64,000 nt of DNA from Adineta ricciae (Eukaryota > Rotifera > Eurotatoria > Adinetida > Adinetidae), in the NCBI GenBank assembly GCA_905250025.1, contig CAJNOJ010000104.1, positions 124,001 to 188,000 of the forward strand, given 5' to 3'. Below the pieces are notes generated by a model. That model searched no databases and was not told where the DNA came from. It saw only the letters and a list, made by a program, of their open reading frames with translations. A program made the translations under genes and the position numbers. Positions 1 to 13,429 of this stretch are shown in pieces. How positions within the stretch are numbered: the first letter of the stretch is position 1; every line of letters starts with the position of its first letter.

Positions 1-1292
1 AATTCGATACCTTGTTCATCTGTTTTAATCTAGAAAACACCCATGTTTCTATTTTGCAATTCATTGATTTCAACCTCATGGAGCAAGCTGGTCTCCATGT
101 CAGTCTAAACCCGTCATCGATCTGCGCACTTTCTTTCACGAAACAGATTTCAGATTAAAAATTCTATGGGTTCTTTGCACAAGGGCGGATAAGAAGGAGA
201 CTTACAGTCTGCATCGGAGCTTTCCAAGTCAAAAAAACAATTCGCCAGTATGCTAATTGATGTCGTACATCAACAAAGTTTGTTATAAAAAAATAGGGTG
301 AGACGCGTGTCGATACGTTGAAAGCATTTCTAAGACTTTTCGCTTGTTATAAGTTGTATTATTGTTTCGATCGGTGGTGCCAAGCTGAAGAGTGCTACTT
401 TTATTTTGTAATCAACACATTTTATGCGACAAAACAAATAGAAGATTGAATGAACGAAGCACAAAAGGATCGTTTGCTTAAGGTGATGAAGTCGGACTAA
501 ATAACTGTTTGATATGATAATAATAATATCTATCAATGGCACAAGTCAGATATTCTTTTTTTGTTTCCATCGCAATCTCTTATTAGCTGAATATCCAGAT
601 TGTGAAAACGGTAGTACTGTATGATACTACTGCCGATGATTTGAAGAGAGTATCAGACGACCTTCGATACTTGATGGTAATTATTTAACGTAATTGTCTC
701 TGGTATAAGTGAAAAATCTTCGAGAGATGTCAAGCTAAATTATCACATCATCGACGTCTATTGAATGGTTTGTATGATAGTCTTTTTACTATCATATTAC
801 TCATCTACTATAATGTATTTACTCACTTAAAAATACGAACAGCTGAGGGCTGTTAATTATGAGCGGATGAACTAGATACGAATAGCACCATTATCTAACT
901 TGTAGCAAAAGATGTACACTTGTGTACATCATTAGATGGTTAACAACTGGGTCAGAACTCAAGTACTTTTTTTGTACTGTGCTTTCGCGAGTTACGAAAT
1001 GAACATGGACGATTGAATGAGAATTCAGTTGTGTAAATCTATCAAATCTCTTTCGTTTTTTACAAGAACTCACACTTTCTGACAGTTATACAGAACAGAT
1101 TCTTTTCTTATATAATGTAGACAAATCGTAGAACACAAAAGGAAAAGAAGAGAGAAAATCAACATCTAACAACAATAGAATAATAAACATACGAATTGCA
1201 AGGAGAAGAAGAAAAAGAAGAAAGATTATTAAGACTAGACAAAAGAGAACAAAAGAATAGAAACAGATAGAAAATTATTTAACATATATGTT
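1..1292. other. Region downstream of the Hox gene, no gene seen
   Basis: Open frames here are short and show no family motif or codon pattern I can support. The stretch is AT-rich with A/G-rich runs near 1140-1260, which probably belong to the 3' untranslated region of the Hox3-like gene ending at 1293 on the minus strand. Confidence 0.5.
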
Positions 1293-3194
1293 CTATGCGA
1301 ATGGAGGCAAATTTGGACCGGATTGCTGATGATGTACAACAGATGATGTGTCCGAAGTAAAATAATATGAATCGAATGGTACTGGTGGACGTTCGTAGGA
1401 AGTTGCAGGTAAATAATTCGTTTTCAAATTATTTCCCACATTGTTCGTATAGTAAACCGATGGATTGAATGGAGATGTCGGTGATTGTTTGAGACAATAG
1501 TTTGCTGTCATGTCATACATATCTGTCGGTGGCGTTGTCGTATAATCGATTTGTTGTTGAAATGATTTCGAATAGTTCGATGATGGTGATGTTGAGAATG
1601 GGACGGACATGGCTGAAGGTGGCGGTGGTTGATAGTATCCATGATGTTGAGCAGGATGATGATGATGATGATATGAACGAAGAGCCAACGATGAATTTAA
1701 TTCATCTTTGTCTGTTGTTGATGTCGCCAATGGAGAATTGTTCAGGCTAAGCATGCAGCCATTGTTGTACGACGTTCGGCTTTTTCCATCTTTTTTATCT
1801 TTCATTCGACTAGAAATAACGAGAATGAGACATAAAGAAAACGGAAAAGAATTTGACTTACCGATTTTGGAACCATATCTATACAGGTAAAGAAAAGATC
1901 GATTAGATTCGAAATAATTGAAGAGCAAAATGTTTCTTACCTTGATCTGCAATGACGCATTCGAGGATTAAAAGAAAATCAAGAATTAGATAAAGGAAAA
2001 CTTCGCATTCTTATCGTTTACCTGTCGTTCAGTTAAACTTAACGTTTGTGCTAATTCAATTCGTCGTGGACGATTCAAATATTTATTATAAAGAAATTCT
2101 TTTTCAAGTTCAACCAGCTGAGCACTTGTATAAGCTGTACGAGCTCGTTTCGATGGTGTTGAATTGCTTTTATCTATAGGAAATACAAACGACAATAACT
2201 ATCTTAACTATAGATCAATGTAAAGGAAGACAAAAAGAAATCTTTTGCAATGACAAGATTCAATGTTCTGTATCCTATTCGCTCGATGAGAACGCATCGG
2301 TATTGGATGAATAATGATATGGTCATTTATCATCGTCAATAGAAAGAAATGCGGACGGGCGCGCGCGCGCGCCTGTCAGTAAACGAAGATGAAAAACATG
2401 TATCAGTCGAGACAAACAAATGGTTAGGTTATGAGAAGAACTCGATCTAAATATTCTCTTCATCAAAATACGTGTATGAATTCTATTGAGAGTTGTTTTT
2501 TGCAAAAACACGAGACACGCGAAGCAAACTAAATATCATCACCTGATGACAATTGGATGAATTAAATCATTTCGTATGCGTGTCGAACAAGAGACACCTT
2601 TGTATTGCTAGGGTCCATGAATTTTTCTCACCTACTTTAGCTCGATTTCTAGTAGAAGAAATCGTTGACCCTTGTAGACTTCACACCTCTGTTCATTCTC
2701 ATCTTTACACTCGAATAAGAAGTTAACCTATCAGTGGAAATCTTACCAGAGGATGACGACGATGACGATGTTGATGTTGATGTTGTATTATGTCCTGAAT
2801 TGGTTTTCGATGTATTTTTATTTTTATTTGTTCCGTGCTTCTTGTCACTCATCCATGGATAGAATTCTTTATGTTGAGGAGTTGGTGTTGATGTAAAGTC
2901 AGTTGGAGGCGATGATGACGAGGAATTCTTGGTTGAGTTCGGCCGTGATTTCTGTGTAGAAGTTGGAACAGTTTGTGGCGTTGTGCCCGCTGGTACTGGG
3001 CTCAGTTTGGCTTCGATTGGCACTTGATTAGTTCCATTACAGTTAATGCGATTGGTATTATTGATGATTAAGTTGACATTTGTATAGGAAGTTGCGGGCG
3101 TATTCATATAATAGTCAAGCTGTTGTTGTTGCTGTTGGTGATGATGATGTACGTCCCATGGCATCGGTTGCAGTTGGTGTTCGTTTTTTACCAT
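1293..3194 (-). CDS. Hox3: Hox3-like homeodomain transcription factor, five coding exons including 6-nt and 17-nt micro-exons
   Basis: Model: complement of join(1293..1809, 1862..1878, 1941..1946, 2022..2173, 2747..3194), 1140 nt in frame, 379 aa. Exon 1 carries poly-His/Gln runs and an FYPWM hexapeptide, the PBC cofactor contact of anterior and central Hox proteins. The homeodomain begins [19 protein letters not shown], which matches the Hox3 (HOXA3) class rather than Hox2, whose equivalent begins with RLRTAYTNTQ. Helix 3 is assembled from pieces: ...ERQ | IK (6-nt exon) | IWFQNR (17-nt exon plus 2 bases) | RMK. All junctions are GT-AG and the introns inside the homeobox are 52, 62 and 75 nt. 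Residue 56 is Asp (MKDKK), where vertebrate Hox3 has Tyr. The C-terminus is rich in His, Pro, Ser and Tyr. Predicted nuclear patterning factor. The Hox3 call is from recognised residues; no phylogeny was run. Confidence 0.9.
2359..2372. repeat. (GC)7 alternating run in the long Hox intron
   Basis: A pure GC dinucleotide run inside the 573-nt intron that separates the hexapeptide exon from the homeobox exon. It stands out in AT-rich DNA, and alternating GC favours Z-DNA. A role is speculative. Confidence 0.7.
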
Positions 3195-6100
3195 TATTTA
3201 ATCAAGGTAAAGAAAAAAGAGCAGAATTCAAAATAAAGATATACGTAGTTTGCTTCTTCTAAATATCGCTAATCGTAATTATGAATTTGACAAATAACTT
3301 GTTCGATAGTAATTGAAATAATAGTAATTTAAGTGTATCTATCGAAATTTCGTTAATGGAATGTAATGTCGGCAATTAATTATGAATAGGAGAAGAAACG
3401 ATTTTTTCCCTTTTGCAATAAAAAGAATATATATTCGATCTAATGGACGAGTAACTTTCTTTTTCTCCTCTCTCTCTCTTTCTCTCTTTCTTATATTTCT
3501 GCGCATAATCGATTCTCATTCGAGAAAAATAGAAGACATTTTCTGACCAATCAGGGTCGAGAGAACATCAAAAGAAAAAGAAGCGCGAGGTGATATGTCG
3601 GCCCATTTTTTTCTCCTTTTTTTCAACGATCAACTTTCAAGTTTGTTTGTATCAATCGACCAAGAAGGAAAGAGAGAAAGAAAAAAGTAATCATATATGA
3701 AAAAAAAATCTGTAAATGACACAATTATATAAAAAATACATTTTTTGAAAAATCTTTTTCGTTTTATTTTTTGTCTACCTTGTTCTCACGGTCTAGAGGT
3801 GATATTGATTGACGAGGAGGGTGTTTCTAACTTGCCAGATTTGATTTATGGCATTTAAAAGCCTATTGCTTGCTTTTTTTTGTACATTACCTGTTCGCAA
3901 AGAAAGATATAATTACCTTCTCTCGTTTTCACCCAGCAAAGGCTACGCATGATCAAAATGCATTTATTATCGTTGACAGAAGTTATTATTGCCGTTTTCT
4001 CGATATCATACTGTGCGCAAGACAAGAAAGAAGGGAAGTTTTATAAAGACAATAGTAAACGCCTTCGCTCGATTTCAATCCGCACTCTTGCGACGCAAGA
4101 AGTGATGTGTTCATTTTGATTGTAATGCAAATTAACAATAGCAATTGAGTTGATTGAATTATTTAGTTTTGATCTTTTCACACGATTGAAAAAGGATATT
4201 AAAATGCGAAACATCTTTTTTTCTTGCTCTTATATTGGTTAATATAATGATGACAAGATGGAAGTGATGAAAGATTTTGATAGACGCATATAGACAGATA
4301 TTCTCAGTAAGAACAAGGTGGTACACATTATTCATTTGTCAGAAGAAGATGAATGATACTGAGCTTGTTAGAGATAAATCAGATAAAACTTTCTTGCTAT
4401 GACTTCTGTCTTTGTTTATCCAGGTTCATGTCGTTCTATGTTTGGACGTGACGGACATCCGGGTGATGTCATTTGGAGATGAATTCCCAAAGTTGAAGAT
4501 TGAGTTCACCTTTAAGCTTCATTTGCATTCGATTGGTCATCAGATGTATCGTCTAGTAGATGTAAAACTACAAAACAATGATCTCTTTACAAGAGTGATC
4601 GAGCGGCACATGAATGCAGTAAAAGAATCTTGCAATGTTTGCTTGTTGAATATGATCACTATTCTTGTCAATTGTGTCGGCATAGGGGTCCCGCCTTTGC
4701 TCAATGAGCCATACGATGTTGTGAAGTCAACTTTTTCACGAACAAATAATAACACCTGAAGAAGAAGAAGAAGAGAAAGATCACATCTTCTCTGCAAGTA
4801 GACACATACTTGACTCACTTTCTTTCTCTCTTCTGACAATTGCGAGCGGTGTAATCTTGACGTAACACAATTATATACATATATATACGTGCACACACAT
4901 CCCGCTAAGAATAAACTTAGAGGAAATGCCGCCTGTCAATCGATCACCGAGTAGGAGAAAATCGAAATCGCCAGTAGGCAATTATTTGATCTCGAAGAGT
5001 AACTGATCAAATCGAAAGATTTTTCTTTTTTTTTAGTTGGCAACTCTTAATCATCACTATCTTTAACACCGATGCAACACACAACTCTTCTGTTTGTGTC
5101 GGCAATCAATGCAATGTTTTCTTTTCTACGAAAATATGTAAAATTAAATTAAATCGAATTAACATTATTGATGTTCGTTCTTTTTAACTCAATGTGTTAC
5201 ATTTCGACTCAATTGAGTGTAAGATTGAACAAGGTGTATGTGTGTATGCTTCTGTGCATCTGGTTGTCGGTCGACAGTCGAGAATAGACAAAATGAAAAA
5301 TGATCTTTTAATGAGGCGAACATACAATTCTTGAATTCTTATTTTGAATGAATTGAGAAAGAAGGAAAAATTCCGATAGATATACGCACGCGTATAAATA
5401 TTTATCGAGACTTCGACGATGACAACGTAAGTCATTATCATTTTCTCACTTATGTTCGGAAGCAGCATGCTCATCGATCATTTTCTTGGTATCTGTCGGT
5501 TCGAACAGCAGTATCTCTTCTTTTCGCGAAACCGATTAAAAGAACATCAGATGAATCCAGTTCGAAATGAAAATATGTGAAGTCAAAGGCAAGGTGTGTA
5601 CATGTGAAGACTATTAGAAAACGAGAAGGAAAAAAGATAAAAGGCAAAGGTGATCTCAAGAGAGGCTATTAATCAAATCGACCTGTATATTGTATGGTTG
5701 GAAGGCGTTGTCATTCAACGAAATGTATTGGCGGGACGTATGTAAAAGAGACATCAAATAAATGAATAGATATATCGATAAGTACTCAATTATGAATGTA
5801 TTTTGAAGAGGAAATTGTACAATGTAAAGAGAAAACATGAGTGTTTCAGTAACATGAAAGACTTTCCAAATGAAATTTCATTCATCATCCAGACATTTAC
5901 ATGGCAAGTCAAGGTGCAGACATATTTACATAAATCCAGATATTAAAAGTCATTCAGACCTGGATAAAAGAATATAAACATTAGCATCGAAAAACGAACT
6001 ATCATATTTCTTCATTATTTGCCTATAAAACCCTTTTTTTCATCCATTAATGTATTCTATTGAATGAAGTAAGTCATCAAGTATGTACTTTTGACTGGTG

Positions 6101-6912
6101 TAACTCAATTTCGCGAATGGAAAATGGAATATTATGTTTTATTATTTAAAATTCATTAGATATTTCCTGTAGGAATACGCTTGTCCGATTTCCAGACATT
6201 GGCATCAGGACTATTAGTCTGCCTAATGAAAAATTCACTGTTATTTCAGTTGATCAACATAGGTAATTGTCCAATAATGATACCATTCATCATAGATGGG
6301 AATCCAACCGCAGAAAAATCGACCGAGTTCTACAGAGGTCTTCAACAAGAACTTTCCCCCAAAAAGAACCACATTATTTTACCATATTTGCATTTAGAAA
6401 AAGTCACACTCGGTTTTTTTTCTCCCTTTCTGTATTTTAATAAACAGTAAATATTAATAGCAATTTCTCTTTTCATGTTTTCTTTTTTTTTAATTAATAT
6501 TTTATTCTAAAGAAAAAGATAAGGCATTGCACGAGAAACCTACGGCTCGTTCAACAACAAAAGCAAAATTAACAATGAACTGCCTACTTTCTACTCTTTT
6601 CAAATACTATTTAACGAATGAATAACTTTTCGATGGAATTCGTACATGAAAAGAACTATAACATGACACTTTTGCCTCCATTAGCGATGATGTGATGACA
6701 TAAATCATTTTGAGCTTATTAGCTGGTCTTATAAACATCAGGCATGGACAGAAGCGTCATTGGTATCATTGATCTATGTTTTGCTTGAAAACATCATTCA
6801 AAATCATTAACTTCCTTTGATCAATGCTGGAAATAAATATGCAGCAGATTGTAAAATTGACTCGAGATCAAAACGAGCGAGAAAAAGGAGCACAATGCAA
6901 TAATGTTGGCGT

Positions 6913-6925
6913 TATTTGCATGAGT
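6913..6925 (+). promoter_or_regulatory. Octamer-type motif, copy 1
   Basis: TATTTGCATGAGT contains the POU-factor octamer ATTTGCAT. The identical 13-mer recurs at 8079-8091 in the same gene-poor interval. Binding is inferred from the motif only. Confidence 0.35.
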
Positions 6926-8078
6926 ATCGTTGTGCAAGCTGCCACGATAGAATTGGACGTTCTGACAAAGCGTGTCAAGGCCAGTTGTTAGGAAAGCGGT
7001 TACATAAACTATGCAACGCGTACTTTTCCAGGAAAGAAAAAGAAATAATAATCAAAAGTATAATAATATCTGAATAGTGTTTATTTGTATGGGGGCAAGA
7101 TACTAGTTTCGAAGATATCGTGCAGAAGTGTGGAATTCTTTCGTTCTTCTTTACACATCTCTTGAGATAATTAATAATTCATCGGATTATCTAGAACCAA
7201 TATCGTCTGCGAATAAAAGAAAACACCATGTTACAATTATTCATGTAGAACAGATAGTATAACGTAACTATTGATGAGAAAAGATTGAGTAACGCGGTTC
7301 GGGGTATACTACTTTATGCATGGAGAAAAGCATTTAGTTATGTGAGTGTTACTGGAAGGAAGTAATCGTTCGATAATGAAGAACGAGCAGCTGCAGCAGT
7401 GATTTTCGAATTAATAAATTCCAAAATTCTTGTTTTGTTAGTTTAATCTTCGTCGAATAGCGAAGGAGGTAAATGAAATCTTGAAAAATATTTCTATTTA
7501 TACGCGGTAAAAATAATACATCGATTGCTTCTTCTATGTTCAGAATGGAGGATTGCAATGTCATCAAAAAAGAGTTTATTTACTGTTCTATTCAAACAGA
7601 AAACTATTATTAAATAAATTAAGATTCTATGTTTGAAACAATGCCATTTTTTTCCGTTCTTTCTGTTTTTTTTTGGGGAGGAGGGTACTTGAACATGCTG
7701 GTAGAATATGCTTATATACAAAGTTTTCTTTATATCGTGTTCTCAGCAAGTAGGAGAGAACCGACAAATTGCACAAGAATACATCATGGATTCTTTTTGC
7801 TTTTTTCCCCTCCGTTCTGTAATTTGCTGCATTCTACCACGATTCTTTTCCCCTTTGTGTATGCGTGTATGTATATGAAGAAAAACTCGGTGTAATCGCT
7901 GAGTTTAGCTAGTCAAGTGACTTTCTCAGGTATGAGACAGAAGAGGATCGAGAGAACATTATCTGCTTGTTTCTTTGCTATTTGAATATAAGATGATTTT
8001 CTCGATAGAGTAAATATCATCGAAAAAGCTCGTCGTGAGATGTTCTGTCTATTGATGACATTGAGAACGCGCATGGAG

Positions 8079-8091
8079 TATTTGCATGAGT
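8079..8091 (+). promoter_or_regulatory. Octamer-type motif, copy 2
   Basis: Exact second copy of the 13-mer at 6913-6925, same orientation, about 1 kb from the SLC12 start codon. It includes ATTTGCAT. Regulatory role inferred. Confidence 0.35.
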
Positions 8092-9079
8092 TGTTAAAGT
8101 TTGATGAGATAGATATTCCTTTTGCAATTCTTTCCTTTATTCTAACAACTTTTCGATTACAATCGTCATCAGAGTAAAAACGAGAGAGAGAGAAGCTATT
8201 TTCTCGTTTTTCATTAGCACTTCTCTATTTAAGGCAAGCAGAATGCAAGTCACAGATATGGCATAAGACGTACACGCGCATCATTTTTCTCCATGAGTAC
8301 TTTTTTATTATCTCGAAAGGTAATTTACTTCTGTCGATGTCTAAATCTTTTTCCATTCACACTGTGCCACATTAGTTTGAGGAAACTGTCTTGCTAATCG
8401 AATCGACTCGTCCTCTCTGTCGATTGTCATTGCTTGGATTTGAAATCGAATCAATTCACTTGATTATTGGATTAATTAGCCAGACTGATGAGTTTTTTTG
8501 TTCTCTCGTACAAGATCTTTTGTTTGTTTGTTCGCGATTGAATGACTGTATTTCAAAGACAAACTATCTTGTTTTACCATTTCATTCGACAATCTTGCGT
8601 TGCGTTTGTCTGTGTAGTCAAGTGAAATAAGCAGACATTTTCAATTTTACATATGGAATCAGTTGTGTTCGTTTGTTTTAGATTATCATACTAAAAAAGA
8701 CCAGACGCAGAACAAAATCAAATTGAAAGTAAGAAAAAAAAAAGAGAAAGAAATGTTTTCTTTCCTCAGACAAATAGTATTAATAATCATGACTACCCGC
8801 TGATCTTCGACTATTTCATGGACTGCATACTAATTTGTAGATGCTTGCCAAAATAGTATATATATCACGTTAGCAACGAAGAAGAGAAGAAACCCCGGAT
8901 TCTATTCTTTTCTCTTATTGAATAGCTAGAGAAGCAAATTATTTGATCTGACTTGCCAAATAAATAAGAGAATGTGCTAATTTTCATCTGTTGTTTTGCT
9001 AATGCAATAGGATTAGATGTCATCTGACGACTAATTCTATCCTCTTTTCTTCGTTTTAGATGATTACAAACCACTAACC

Positions 9080-12000
9080 ATGTCCGATGCAAATCATTTT
9101 CAAAATGAGATTACGACAAGTACAAATAGTAACGATGCAAATGCGGGAATGGGTCGATCAGTTAGTAGTGCACGTTTTCAAATAGCGAAAGTATCGGATA
9201 ACGACACAAATGGTCAGGAATCTTTAGGAAAAGCGACTAGTATTCCAAATAGTACGTTTCGAAAAACATTCTGACATTGCATGTGTCATTCTTCTTTCTG
9301 TTTTGACAGGTTTATCGTCAGCTGCCCAACCGTCGGCAATTCCAAGTCATAAGAAAATCAAAATTTTAATTGGTGCTGATGATGATAGTGAACATAGTAG
9401 CACAACGTCTGGTTTACTTCAACCACAGATTAACATTACTTTCAGTCCTCCGCCAATTGACGATCACCAGAAAGAGCCATGTGCTTATGATACTATTGAT
9501 GCATTACCTCACATTGATCATTATCGTAATCTATTTTCGATCACATCACCTGAGTCAAAAACTCGACCAACGCTCGAAGCTTTACATGAAACAACGAATA
9601 ATTCATCAAAACTTCGACTAGGATCGACGATTGATCTGAATAGTGAGATGGTGAGTACACTGATGCCACAAATGGATCAACCATCACAAATGGATACTAA
9701 ACCGAAAATTGAAGTTGTTAAATTTGGTTGGATCGTTGGGGTTCTTGTAAGTCCTCATCGATTTCAAAGCACATGATGAATGAAGTTTCTCTTGTAGATT
9801 CGCTGTGTATTGAATATATTTGGTGTTATGCTCTTTCTTCGTTTATCATGGGTTACTGGCCAGGCTGGTATCGGATTAGCGTGTGTTATTGTTATTGTTT
9901 CTACAGCAGTTACAGTTATAACAGCTATTTCAATGAGTGCTATTTGCACAAATGGCGAAGTGAAAGGCGGTGGAACGTATTATCTCATATCGCGTAGTCT
10001 TGGACCTGAATTTGGTGGTGCTATTGGTTTAATCTTTTCATTTGCTAGTAAGGAAGATAGATGATTAGTCACTTTCGAGAGAAATATTCTTTCTAGATGC
10101 AGTGGCTGCTGCAATGTATACAATTGGGTTTGCAGAAACTGTTCGTGATATTCTCAGAGTAAGATAGACATCGAAAAAACTAAAGCTTCGAGTAAGATTG
10201 AATGCTTTTTCCTAGGAAAACAATGTGAAAATTTTCGGTATTATTATCGAAGGTGATTCTGTTAATGTCGTTCGAATCATTGGTAGGAAAAGTTTCTTTG
10301 ATCAAGTAGTTTTTCAGACATATTCACATCGACATTTAGGTGTTATTACAATGACAGTTGTACTATGCATTGCGTTAATCGGTATGCGGGGTGAAACGGT
10401 GGTACAAATCACATTATTAATAACACTATCAGCATCTTTAATCAACTTCTTCATCGGATCTATTTTACCGCCGACAGCTTATAAACGACGACATGGCTTT
10501 GAAGGATATTCATGTAGGTGATTTGAAAAGCTCAGGGAGAAAGGCAAGTTCACTCGAATGTTTCTAGGGAAAATCGTGAAAGAAAATTTTGGACCTAACT
10601 TTACAAATGGTGAAACATTCCAAAATGTTTTTGGAGTCTTTTTTCCTTCAGTTACTGGCATTCTCGCTGGAGCAAATATATCTGGCAATTTAAAAGTAAA
10701 TGACGCAGTTTTACAAAATATGTATTCTAATTTTTATTAATCTTAGAATCCATCCAAAGCCATTCCACTCGGGACAAATGTTGCCATAGCTTTTACTTCG
10801 ATCGTTTATCTCACTTTTTGTATTGTCTCGGGTTGTACAACCAGACGAGATGTTGATTGTAAGATATTCAGATTTATTCGAAAGGCATGCAAACGAATTG
10901 AATCGTTTTAGTACCTTTCTATGAACGAAAAAATGGTAGTATCATACAAATAGTCAACTGTAGTTTAGTTTCTGATGATAAAAACTGTAAATCAGGCTTA
11001 ATTTACAATTATCAAACAATGAGGATGATCTCAGCCTATGGTCCAATCATCATCGGTAAGTAACAATGTCTTAATTGTATAGAAATGTTGGAGTTCTTCT
11101 TCCAGCTGGCATCTTCGCTGCGACATTATCAAGTGCGTTAGGTAAGGTTCTAATTGCTTGTCTTCGATCGTTTGGATACGAAATTGTTTGTTCTCTAGCG
11201 AGTCTTGTTGGTGCTCCGAAGGTATTTCAAGCTGTATGTCGTGATATGATCTTTCCTCGATTGAAATATTTCTCTGTTGGGAATGGTAAAACAGATGAAC
11301 CACATCGCGCTTATTTCTTAACATATTTCATCGCTCTTCTATTTACGGCTATTGGTAAGTGAAGAGTTGAAATGAAATGGGGCTTTTCTACTTTGTTGTT
11401 GATTTGATTTCAGGTGAATTGAATGTTATTGCACCGATTATCTCTAATTTCTTTCTCATGACGTATGCACTTGTTAACTACTCGTGCTTTGATGCATCGT
11501 TGGCTACAGCGAGCGGTTGGAGACCTGCTTTTCGATATTATAACAAGTGGCTAGCGTTGACTGGTGCATTGTTATGTGTTGCGGTAATGTTTATCATCAA
11601 CTGGTAAGAAAAGAGAGGAGAATGGAAAAAGTTTCCATGTTTAATTTCATGTAGGTGGGCAGCGTTGATAACATTAGTGATTAGCAGTGGCATATTTCTC
11701 TATGTTCGAACAACGAAACCAGGTGAGTGAGGCAAAGTTTGATGTCCACCTGAATAGTCGATATAAAAATGTGTTCTGTTAGAAATTAATTGGGGCTCCT
11801 CGGTACAAGCTCATACTTATCGTCGGGCGTTGGATGCGACATTGAAATTGAGAAGTGTCCAAGAACATGTGAAGAATTTTCGACCACAGATATTAGTATT
11901 AACCGGAAATCCTATTTGTCGACCGGCATTAGTTGATCTAGGAACATCAGTAACTCACGGCCATAGCTTAATGATTTGTGGAAATGTTGTTTTGGTAAGG

Positions 12001-13429
12001 AAAAGAATCAAACTTAGTATTTCGTTCTTCAACGTATTTTTGTGAGTGTTTAGAATGATCCATCAGTGAATATTAAACTGTATGATCAAAGAGAACATGG
12101 AGAAGCTTGGTTAAAAAAACGAAATTCCAAAGCTTTCTATCAACCAGTTGTTGCCTCGACTCTCCGACAAGGAACCATGGCATTATTACAGGTCAGATTC
12201 TAAAAATATTCCTATATTTATGTTTACATCCTGGCATAAGCTACATAAACGTCATTATTTCTCACACTGCTAAATATGAACTTCATTTACACTTAGAAAT
12301 TCTAAATTGTTCTAGGATAATAAGTATCTCAATTAGAAAACCTCTAAAGATTTTCCCTGGAGCATGGAAGTAGTTAATAATTAATTCCTTTTTCTCCATC
12401 ATCTAGTGCGTCGGTGTAGGCAAGATGCGACCCAATGTCGTTTTCCTTGGTTTTAAAAATGATTGGACTACAATACCTGAAGCAACTATCGACTATTTCA
12501 ATATCATTCATGATGCACTGGATCTGAAATATGCTGTAGGAATTCTTCGTCTTCAAACAGGACTTGATTTTAGTGATTTTTTTGGGCCTGGTAACTACGA
12601 AACATTCGATCAAACTTCGATTGTCTTTTCCTTCTTCGTAGATCTACCCGGAGATCCCGATGACGATGAAGCTAGTGACGATGAAGATAAAAACGACGAC
12701 ATCATCTCATCGAGTGCGTTACGGAGTGGTGCACGTTCAGCAACGCCGCATCAAACCGACGTGTTGATGTTAAAAAATACAATCTTAAACAAAGGTGCTC
12801 TAGTAACTATGAATGTATTCCATCCTAAACATTCATCTACAACGATTATCGATGTTTGGTGGCTATTCGATGATGGCGGTTTAACATTATTGTTACCTTA
12901 TCTATTACGACGACGAAAGCGTTGGCGTAATTGTCGATTTCGTATATTTTCGTGCATTTCAGGTGAAAAAACTGAAGCTGAAAAACAACATCTATCGATG
13001 GCATCATTATTAGCTAAATTTCGAATCAATTACTCGGATTTGCACGTTCTCCATGGATTGAATAAGTCACCCAGTGAAGCTGAATGCGAGAGATTCCAAC
13101 AAACTTTGAAAACTTGGAATCAAAACAATGAGAATCATCTCATCACTGATCGAGAATACGAAGCTAACAAAGATAAAATCAAACGTGGTCTGAAATTACA
13201 CGAATATCTCTTAGAACATAGTTCCAAATCGACTCTCATCGTTGTGTAAGTTATCGGAAGTTCGTCGAATGAAATGAACCTTGACTTTTTTAGCACATTG
13301 CCGATTCCGCGTAAACAATCGATCTCTGCTGGACTGTATCTTGCTTATCTAGATGCAATTAGTTATAACATGCCACCCATCTTGTTCTTACGTGGTAACC
13401 AAAAGAATGTTCTTACGTATTATTCATAG
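9080..13429 (+). CDS. SLC12A2: Cation-chloride cotransporter, NKCC/NCC type (SLC12A1/2/3 group)
   Basis: Seventeen coding exons: 9080..9251, 9310..9746, 9798..10047, 10097..10158, 10216..10282, 10340..10513, 10568..10695, 10747..10858, 10912..11055, 11106..11141, 11199..11354, 11414..11603, 11655..11722, 11783..11994, 12054..12191, 12407..13245, 13294..13429. The total is 3321 nt, 1106 aa, in frame. TM1 reads [20 protein letters not shown]; other hallmarks are [58 protein letters not shown] and [13 protein letters not shown]. The C-terminal regulatory domain has an acidic linker and ends LTYYS, as in NKCC proteins. Family role: electroneutral Na/K/Cl uptake across the plasma membrane for volume and ion balance. 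The N-terminus is long and Ser/Thr-rich, which fits phosphoregulation. Introns are about 50 nt except one of 215 nt (12192-12406). NKCC versus NCC is not resolved; the symbol marks the closest group. Confidence 0.93.

Larger units (their letters stand above)
3195..9079. other. 5.9-kb gene-poor interval between divergent Hox3-like and SLC12 genes
   Basis: No ORF here shows a recognisable family or plausible exon structure. The longest (near 4412-4759 plus, 4540-4896 minus, 6181-6450 plus) are single open frames without introns or motifs. The rest of the window up to 53 kb has intergenic gaps mostly below 1 kb, so this is an outlier. It lies upstream of both flanking genes, so it holds both promoters and plausibly distal elements of the Hox gene. 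Polypyrimidine tracts (for example near 3465-3490) and simple A/T runs are present. I saw no tRNA or known small RNA. Confidence 0.6.

Noticed and set aside
4412-4759. 115-codon plus-strand ORF (and an overlapping minus-strand ORF) in the Hox upstream region
   Set aside because: No known motif, no introns, and both strands are open over the same stretch, so neither can be preferred. Conservation data would be needed.
6181-6450. 89-codon plus-strand ORF
   Set aside because: Low-complexity and homopolymer-rich end, no family motif, no splice context.
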